Shown: in pieces, positions 6,415 through 10,795 of the stretch
Layout: each line of letters begins with the position of its first letter
Numbering within the stretch: position 1 is the first letter of the stretch
Origin: Anaerolineae bacterium
Lineage (GTDB): Bacteria > Chloroflexota > Anaerolineae > 4572-78 > J111
NCBI GenBank assembly: GCA_020433835.1
Contig: JAGRBY010000210.1
Location: 1 to 10,795, forward strand
DNA length: 10,795 nucleotides
Direction: 5' to 3'
The notes under the pieces: model-generated
Told to the model about the DNA's origin: nothing
The model's input: only the letters and a program-made list of their open reading frames with translations
Database searches by the model: none
Translations under genes and position numbers: made by a program

Positions 6415-6455
6415 AAAACCCGCCGACATACATATCCGTCGGCGGGTTTTCTTTT
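6415..6455. terminator. strong bidirectional intrinsic terminator
   Basis: AAAACCCGCCGAC (6415-6427) pairs perfectly over 13 bp with GTCGGCGGGTTTT (6438-6450) around a 10-nt loop. T-runs follow on both strands (TTTTCTTTTT on plus; the complement of 6413-6418 on minus). It lies between convergent fbp and the PA14 gene and can terminate both. Confidence 0.92.
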
Positions 6456-6473
6456 TACGCGTGGAGTTAGATT

Positions 6474-7781
6474 TTATCTTCTTACAAACTTCAGGGCGTC
6501 AAACGCTACTTCAGTGCTGCTCGGAGATTCGTTGGTATTATCGTACAAGGTCACATACTCATCGCCGGCCCCATCAAAATAGTAGATGCCCAGGCTAACG
6601 TACTCATCGGCATAGAGGCTTTGGTTGATGGTGCGCTCGGCAACGCGGCCAAAATGCTTTATCGAGTAAATGGCTTGTGTTGTGGATGAGTGGGCCGCCG
6701 GAATATAGGCGAACACTTCGTAATTACCAGCACCGCCGATGGGTGCTCGCCAGCGACCATAGTTGACCGAGACGTTGGGGGTATTGAGTGTCCAGCAGTA
6801 AGCATCGGCATAGCCGCCGTGGCTCGGGAAGCGATTGTTGGCCGGACCACCCCAATGGAAATTGGTATCATCGGTTGTGACCACAACGCCAACCTCGCCC
6901 GGTGTAACATCATCAAAGCTGTAGTCGCCGGGATCCGGCTCGATGATGAGCTGAGCGGTAGAGGTGCCGATATGTTCGTAATGCTCAACCGTAAAGGTTC
7001 GATAGCCGGATTTCAAAGCGATACGGAGAACTTCGTATTGAACGCTTTGGTCATACCAAGAATCGTAGATGATTCTACCATCGACATAAATGCGCATGCC
7101 GTCATCGTGCTGAATTTTGAAAAAGTAAAAGCCGGGCCGATCAAGCAAAATCGAGCGAGTCCAGCGCACGGAGAAGTTATCCTTGGCAATTTTGTCCATC
7201 GGAGCGTTATAGCCCCAGTCAAACATAATGCCGCCATCCTGGCGATAGGCTTCAGGTTCGCCTTCCAGATAACGGTTGTTGTAGTAGGCTCCGTTCCAGG
7301 CACCGATAATATCATCTTCGCCGCCCAGTTTTAACGACTCCAGTTTCAACAAGGCCTGACCGGTATAATCAAAGTAGGCCACTTGAATTTCGCGGTCACC
7401 ACCTTCGTCAAAGCGAATCTTAGCTCTGCGTTCTCGGCGCGGGCCGATGTCCCAGGCATCGATGATAAGTTCACCGTCGAGCCACACTCTGGCACCATCA
7501 TCCACCAAGACGGTAAAGAGATAGGTACCTTCGTCAAAGTGCATGCGGCTGGTCCACCGGGCCGAAAAGTTGTCGGGGGGGACTTCTAAATTGGGCGAAC
7601 CGTAACCCCAGTCGTGATCGATGCCCGATTCGATGAGGGTAACAACCGGTTGGCCTGACAGACTTGGATTGTTGTAATACTCAACCCGCCAGGTGCCCAT
7701 CAAGGGGGAAGCTTGAGCGGATAACGGCAAAAGCAGCATTATCAATCCAAACGCACAAACGGCCCACATAGATTTTTTCAT
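6474..7781 (-). CDS. secreted protein with two PA14 domains and a golvesin-type C-terminal domain
   Basis: A 435-residue exported protein. A signal peptide occupies residues 1-24 (basic MKK, hydrophobic core, cleavage after SAQA). Two PA14 domains follow at ~28-152 and ~160-282, each with the family signs: YYNN, DWGY, DNFS(A/V)RWT, a DDG(A/M)R(V/I) motif, (L/V)DG and a closing aromatic strand. PA14 domains bind glycans or mediate surface contact. Residues ~295-435 match the golvesin C-terminal-like domain (TNFHWGGPA, W-x-LN, GRWRAPI, Y-x-V-x-AYIPA, VAFDALKFV), usually found on secreted glycosidases, peptidases and gliding-related proteins. No catalytic domain is visible, so it is probably a binding or structural surface protein. 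The start is firm: AAGGAG at 7788-7793, 6 nt before the ATG. It follows the LPVSG surface-protein gene by 45 bp, so the two are probably one transcript. Confidence 0.88.
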   Translation of the reverse strand: MKKSMWAVCAFGLIMLLLPLSAQASPLMGTWRVEYYNNPSLSGQPVVTLIESGIDHDWGYGSPNLEVPPDNFSARWTSRMHFDEGTYLFTVLVDDGARVWLDGELIIDAWDIGPRRERRAKIRFDEGGDREIQVAYFDYTGQALLKLESLKLGGEDDIIGAWNGAYYNNRYLEGEPEAYRQDGGIMFDWGYNAPMDKIAKDNFSVRWTRSILLDRPGFYFFKIQHDDGMRIYVDGRIIYDSWYDQSVQYEVLRIALKSGYRTFTVEHYEHIGTSTAQLIIEPDPGDYSFDDVTPGEVGVVVTTDDTNFHWGGPANNRFPSHGGYADAYCWTLNTPNVSVNYGRWRAPIGGAGNYEVFAYIPAAHSSTTQAIYSIKHFGRVAERTINQSLYADEYVSLGIYYFDGAGDEYVTLYDNTNESPSSTEVAFDALKFVRR

Positions 7782-7826
7782 GATACTCTCCTTGAACGCC
7801 TAAGTGTCACTGTTTCGGTAATCATT

Positions 7827-9044
7827 TTACTCGCTTACGTTGCGGTGGCGTATGGTTGCTGTAACTGCTCCAACCATCAAAACCAACAAAAGGGCGACCC
7901 CCACCATTAAAATATACACGGTTGAATCGTTTGCGCCAAAGCCAGACACCGGAAGCGGCGCACTTTCGAGAGTGGAGGAGTCATCGGTCATTTCGGTAGC
8001 CGATTCTTGGGATGGAGCGGCTTCACTGTCGGCGTCCATCTCAGCGTCCGAAGCGGTTTCTTCCATATCGGTGGCTTCAGATTCCATTTCGGCCGGTTCG
8101 TCGGCGGCTTCCATTTCGGTCGCGTCTTCTTCGGTTACTTCAGCCGCGTCTTCTTCGACCGTCTCTTCCTCAACGGTGGTTTCTGTCGTGGTCTCAGCGT
8201 CTTCGACGGCTTCAGACTCGTCAGATTCGTCGGCTTCTTGAACCGAGAGATCGGCATCATGTTCCGAAACCTGAGCAAGACTTTCTTCCATGACAGAGTT
8301 GTCGGCGGATAGCGACTGCCCGCCGATAGAGGCCACCTGGGCTACCGGAGCCTGAAAACCGGTTGGAGCCGGGCCAACAAAGCTAACAGTGTCGATATTG
8401 AAGATGCCGGTTCCGTCGTTAATCCATTTTTTCCAACCGCGAATAAAAATGGTCAACCGCTCACTTTGAGCCGTAATTGTAGTATCAAAGGTATCAAACG
8501 TATAGGTTTGATTAGAGGAGGCATCGAGCGGCTGTTCATCCCACGGGAATTCTCGCCAGGCATCTTCGGGGAGCAACTCCCAAGAGGTACCACCCTTGTA
8601 GTCGATGGCGTATTGCAGCCGATAGCCGTAGTCTGACAGTTGGACGCTGCCCTCTTCGGAGCGAATCAACCCCGCAACGGACAGTTTGTACTGTTCATTC
8701 GGCACCACCGACACCGTTTGGTACAGACCGGCATAGCGATTTTGATCGAGCGCCTTTTTGATCTGAATTTGCTGAGAATAACTGCCCTCGACTACAACCG
8801 GCGACCAATCATCAAAAGTCCAGCCGACAACGGCGTTGCCGTTGCTAAAACCTCCCCAGCCATAGCCGATACCATACTCTTCCTGAAAGCCGCCTTCGAA
8901 ACCGCCGTTAACGATCAAGTCTTGCAGGTTCGATGGTTGGTTTTGCTGCGAAAAAGCCGGGGCGGGCATATAGATAAGCAGTATAATGATAACGATGGTG
9001 CCGACAATGGCCAGTCTCAAGCCGTTAGGGTTCTTTTCGCTCAT
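7827..9044 (-). CDS. exported surface protein: carbohydrate-binding-like domain, acidic stalk, LPVSG-type tail
   Basis: A 405-residue protein. The N-terminal hydrophobic segment 11-28, ending PAPAFS, is a signal peptide or anchor. Residues ~40-225 begin LIVNGGFEGGF and show an aromatic-rich beta pattern (GWGGF, GWTFDDW, YQTVSVVPN, FIRGWKKW, FNIDTVSF) as in jelly-roll carbohydrate-binding modules of the CBM4/9 kind; the assignment is moderate. Residues ~253-362 are a low-complexity Glu/Asp/Ala/Thr/Ser stalk. The tail is LPVSG (364-368), a hydrophobic span (~376-396) and basic RHR, the layout of a sortase-sorted protein with Ser in place of Thr. No sortase gene is in view, so it may equally be a plain C-terminal anchor. 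The start is set by GGAGGA (9056-9051 on the minus strand), 6 nt before the ATG. It is the first gene of the pair. Confidence 0.82.
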   Translation of the reverse strand: MSEKNPNGLRLAIVGTIVIIILLIYMPAPAFSQQNQPSNLQDLIVNGGFEGGFQEEYGIGYGWGGFSNGNAVVGWTFDDWSPVVVEGSYSQQIQIKKALDQNRYAGLYQTVSVVPNEQYKLSVAGLIRSEEGSVQLSDYGYRLQYAIDYKGGTSWELLPEDAWREFPWDEQPLDASSNQTYTFDTFDTTITAQSERLTIFIRGWKKWINDGTGIFNIDTVSFVGPAPTGFQAPVAQVASIGGQSLSADNSVMEESLAQVSEHDADLSVQEADESDESEAVEDAETTTETTVEEETVEEDAAEVTEEDATEMEAADEPAEMESEATDMEETASDAEMDADSEAAPSQESATEMTDDSSTLESAPLPVSGFGANDSTVYILMVGVALLLVLMVGAVTATIRHRNVSE

Positions 9045-9090
9045 GCTTGCTCCTCCAAATTTATAGAATGAGCCTAACTTTACATATTCT

Positions 9091-9119
9091 ATTTTACATA
9101 ACTTTTTTTATAGTGTCAA
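9091..9119 (-). promoter_or_regulatory. promoter of the surface-protein pair
   Basis: On the minus strand a perfect TTGACA (9119-9114), exactly 17 bp and TAAAAT (9096-9091). Transcription starts near 9084, giving a ~40-nt leader to the ATG at 9044. A second TTGACA sits 12 bp further upstream (9131-9126), without a well-placed -10. Confidence 0.7.
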
Positions 9120-9284
9120 TTCGCTTGTCAAAACAGCAGAGACGGCTGTATAGTGTAGAATGTTAAGGGTATCTACTAGATATAGGGTAAACGAGCGGGA
9201 TGTATATGGCTATCAGAGGCAGTAAGGAAACGTTCTTTAAGATTGCTTTGTTGTTTCTGGAAATTTCATTGTGAGGCTGGTAAA
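9120..9284. other. divergent intergenic region between promoters
   Basis: This is the middle of a 306-bp gene-free stretch (9045-9350). It holds a perfect dyad TATCTA-C-TAGATA at 9170-9182, placed between the two divergent promoters, which could be a regulator binding site. A 24-codon frame at 9200-9274 lacks a good ribosome binding site. I see no RNA gene. Confidence 0.35.
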
Positions 9285-9313
9285 TTGATGAAAGATTTAA
9301 AGTTGGCTATACT
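9285..9313 (+). promoter_or_regulatory. promoter of the DUF3054 gene pair
   Basis: TTGATG (9285-9290), 17 bp, TATACT (9308-9313). The expected start of transcription is near 9320, leaving a ~30-nt leader to the ATG at 9351. A small dyad, TGATA-TGAG-TATCA (9333-9346), lies where a Shine-Dalgarno would be, and no clear Shine-Dalgarno is present. Confidence 0.5.
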
Positions 9314-9350
9314 ATGGGCCTTGAAAATTCAGTGATATGAGTATCATCTT

Positions 9351-9800
9351 ATGACAAAACCAAATGAAACTCAGTGGAGTACGTCCACTCAACGACTAGC
9401 GGCTTTGATTGTGGGAGATTTGCTGGTTATCCTTAGCTTTGTATGGATTGGGCGCAGCAGCCACAGTTTATCGATTACCGACATTGGGGCCAGTTTGTCG
9501 ACGGCGCTGCCTTTTATTTTAGGTTGGTTTTTGATTATGCCTTGGTTTGGCATTTACAATGCTGAAATCAGCCACGATTGGAAAAAGCTCATTCCTCGCC
9601 TGATTATAGGTTGGCTTGTCGCCGGTTTTGTGGCCCTAAACTTACGGGCTTTGTTTTTGGGGCGGCCAATGATAAGCGGTATACTGCCAACCTTTGCCTT
9701 TGTTTCGATGGGCTACATCGGCTTATTGGCCATGGCGTGGCGGTTGGTGTCGGTCTGGTGGATGCATCGCCGGCAAGAAAATAGAGGAGCCAGCGTGTGA
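9351..9800 (+). CDS. DUF3054 family membrane protein
   Basis: A small integral membrane protein of unknown function, 149 residues. Four hydrophobic segments are visible at about 15-33, 47-66, 80-98 and 110-137. The family pattern is present: GD at 22-23 in the first helix, IGRSSH at 33-38 directly after it, and ALPFILGWF at 52-60. The C-terminus is basic (HRRQENR) and presumably cytoplasmic. There is no good Shine-Dalgarno before the ATG. The stop codon overlaps the next gene's GTG start, so the two are translationally coupled. The family assignment comes from recalled DUF3054 motifs, and no biochemical role is established for it. Confidence 0.8.
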   Translation: MTKPNETQWSTSTQRLAALIVGDLLVILSFVWIGRSSHSLSITDIGASLSTALPFILGWFLIMPWFGIYNAEISHDWKKLIPRLIIGWLVAGFVALNLRALFLGRPMISGILPTFAFVSMGYIGLLAMAWRLVSVWWMHRRQENRGASV

Positions 9801-10444
9801 GCCAGCAACGTCCCTGGTGGCTATGGGCCAGCAAATCGCACAAGTTGTCAACGACCGTGCGCGAGGAGTCGACTGTAACCGGCCCGGTGTATATTATTCG
9901 GGGCGAACCGATTATTCAAGGTTTAACCTGGCTTGTTTGGGGGCCGCTTTCGGCGCTAGCGGTGATTATTATCTTAACCGGTTTGGCGATTGTGTTTGAA
10001 GCAAAAGAGCAAACCTTACTCGTTAGAGCCTTGTTTATTTTAGCATTTTTAGGGTTACCGGCTGTGGCGTGGGGATTGACTATCGTGCTGGTCAATCGGC
10101 TCTCGAATAAGTATCTCCAAGCCGAACGCGAAGCGGATGCACAAGAGTGTCGAATACAGTTGGATTCAAAGCGAGGTCAGCTTCACTTTTCTAAGAACGA
10201 TACATCCAGCGAAATGACGCTTCCTTTTAGCCAAATTCATCAGGTTAATGTTGCTGAACCGATTGGTGTTCGGGGTGAGAATGCTGTCTGTCTGGCGCTC
10301 GATACAGAGCAAGGCAAGATTATTCTGCTGAATGAGAACCTGGGGACAGAGGCACAAAAGTTTGATTTGGCCCGAGAAATTCAAAATTCACTGAGGCAGT
10401 ATGCCACCACCGTACGGCAAACGGGCGACGGACATCTTCTCTAA
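9797..10444 (+). CDS. two-TM membrane protein with a soluble, possibly PH-like, C-terminal domain
   Basis: I do not recognise this 215-residue protein beyond its architecture. It starts at GTG 9797 in a GTGA overlap with the upstream stop codon, with GAGGAG at 9784-9789, 7 nt before, so the start is well supported. A basic, Trp-containing N-terminus (RPWWLWASKSHK) leads to hydrophobic segments at ~43-67 and ~75-100. The rest (~117-200) is soluble and beta-rich: CRIQLD, GQLHF, LPFSQIHQVNV, AVCLALDT, KIILL, then a helix (AREIQNSLRQ). That is the layout of bacterial PH-like domains following a TM pair, as in YdbS-type proteins, an inference from pattern only. It probably works with the DUF3054 protein. 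The convergent gene ends 10 bp beyond its stop codon. Confidence 0.75.
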   Translation: MSQQRPWWLWASKSHKLSTTVREESTVTGPVYIIRGEPIIQGLTWLVWGPLSALAVIIILTGLAIVFEAKEQTLLVRALFILAFLGLPAVAWGLTIVLVNRLSNKYLQAEREADAQECRIQLDSKRGQLHFSKNDTSSEMTLPFSQIHQVNVAEPIGVRGENAVCLALDTEQGKIILLNENLGTEAQKFDLAREIQNSLRQYATTVRQTGDGHLL

Positions 10445-10454
10445 AGGTTGAGGT

Positions 10455-10795
10455 TTATTCTTCCAGTTCGACCTTGATTTTGCCGCTGATAACCTGGGCC
10501 TGCACTTCTTGCATAATACCCTGAATGGGGGGCGTAACCACTCTGGAAACAGTGGGGCGAATAGGAGCCATCATCAACCCGCCTTCAGCAAAACCGTAGC
10601 TGGCCACCACTCCACCTTCAAAACGATTTTCGACAACGGCAGCGATAACATCTTTTACCGGCCGACCCACGCTTTTAATGCGGCTGGTCAGGACAGCTTT
10701 GGGGGCTAAATCACTGTGGTCGCCGCCGGTGCTAATTATCCAACGGTTAAAGCGCTGAGCGGTTTCAATAGCCCCTAAACCGCATCGACCGGCCA
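10455..10795 (-). CDS. BMP/PnrA-family ABC transporter substrate-binding protein, C-terminal part (cut by window edge)
   Basis: The frame is open from the right edge to the TAA at 10455-10457, giving 113 codons with the N-terminus outside the window. A GTG at 10670 is internal, because coding continues upstream. The edge reads GLGAIETAQRFNRWIIS, then LAPKAVLTSRIKSVGRPV, VVENRFEGGVVASYGFAEGG and GIMQEVQAQVISGKIKV. This matches the C-terminal lobe of BMP-family (PnrA/Med-like) lipoproteins, which bind nucleosides outside the cell and pass them to an ABC importer: the G-x-GAIE helix, LTS-x-x-K, the FEGG-x hairpin and a last helix ending GKIKV. The region near the ligand is STGGDHSDLAP, where members I recall usually have a V-D-x-DQ type sequence, so its ligand may differ. 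It converges on the preceding gene with only 10 bp between. Confidence 0.85.
   Translation of the reverse strand, partial: AGRCGLGAIETAQRFNRWIISTGGDHSDLAPKAVLTSRIKSVGRPVKDVIAAVVENRFEGGVVASYGFAEGGLMMAPIRPTVSRVVTPPIQGIMQEVQAQVISGKIKVELEE

Noticed and set aside
6690..7334. Long plus-strand open frame of 214 codons
   Set aside because: It is antisense to the PA14/golvesin gene, whose domains are clear, and its translation lacks recognisable motifs.
8121..8157. 13-bp direct repeat CGCGTCTTCTTCG (8121-8133 and 8145-8157)
   Set aside because: It arises from repeated acidic codons in the stalk of the surface protein and is not an independent element.
7840..8312. Several plus-strand Ser- or Arg/Phe-rich frames
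   Set aside because: They are complements of the Glu/Asp-rich low-complexity stalk, where skewed codons keep the other frames open.
9200..9274. 24-codon small ORF (starts MYMAIRGSK)
   Set aside because: There is no clear Shine-Dalgarno and no supporting conservation; it is too short to claim.
10455..10670. Complete 71-residue gene starting at GTG 10670
   Set aside because: The frame stays open to the window edge and the upstream residues match the BMP-family C-terminal lobe, so this is the tail of a longer gene.

Overview
The window looks like chromosome from a free-living bacterium of intermediate G+C (roughly half), most plausibly a Chloroflexota (Anaerolineae-like) genome. That placement is an inference from the gene mix: a lipoyl synthase with an N-terminal extension, a class IV-type histone-deacetylase-fold enzyme, a DUF3054 membrane protein, a secreted PA14/golvesin-type protein, and a surface protein with a sortase-like tail. 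No single marker proves it. The window has ten genes, one of them cut by the right edge. I see no rRNA, tRNA, CRISPR array or intact transposon.

Layout, left to right. (1) 68-1967, + strand: an unrecognised protein with a tight cysteine cluster, followed after 40 bp by lipA (lipoyl synthase). (2) 2001-2088: a long REP-like palindrome built of 10-bp-phased CACAGAT units, between convergent genes. (3) 2091-4112, - strand: a protein with three copies of a ~62-residue module resembling the HARP/annealing-helicase accessory domain, and upstream of it a histone-deacetylase-superfamily deacetylase. Each has its own candidate promoter, so they may not form one operon. (4) 4113-4256: a divergent control region with back-to-back promoters and a 52-bp MITE-like inverted repeat that abuts the Shine-Dalgarno of the next gene. 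(5) 4257-5108, +: an MTA/SAH-nucleosidase-type phosphorylase-superfamily enzyme. (6) 5371-6387, +: class I fructose-1,6-bisphosphatase, with a clear promoter and a strong bidirectional terminator. (7) 6474-9044, -: a two-gene unit for the cell surface. The promoter-proximal gene encodes an exported protein with a carbohydrate-binding-like domain, a long acidic stalk and an LPVSG-hydrophobic-basic tail; the second encodes a secreted protein with two PA14 domains and a golvesin-type C-terminal domain. (8) 9351-10444, +: a DUF3054 membrane protein overlapping by 4 bp a two-TM protein with a soluble C-terminal domain. (9) 10455-10795, -: the C-terminal part of a BMP/PnrA-type ABC-transporter substrate-binding protein running off the edge.

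The housekeeping genes (lipA, fbp, nucleosidase) are ordinary. The less expected material is the triple HARP-like protein, the surface-protein pair, the cysteine-cluster protein beside lipA, and three kinds of small non-coding repeat (phased palindrome, MITE-like element, AGC-heptamer tracts). One heptamer tract forms the C-terminus and stop codon of the first gene. I do not see a clear undescribed defence or mobile system; the triple HARP-like protein is the best candidate for new biology.
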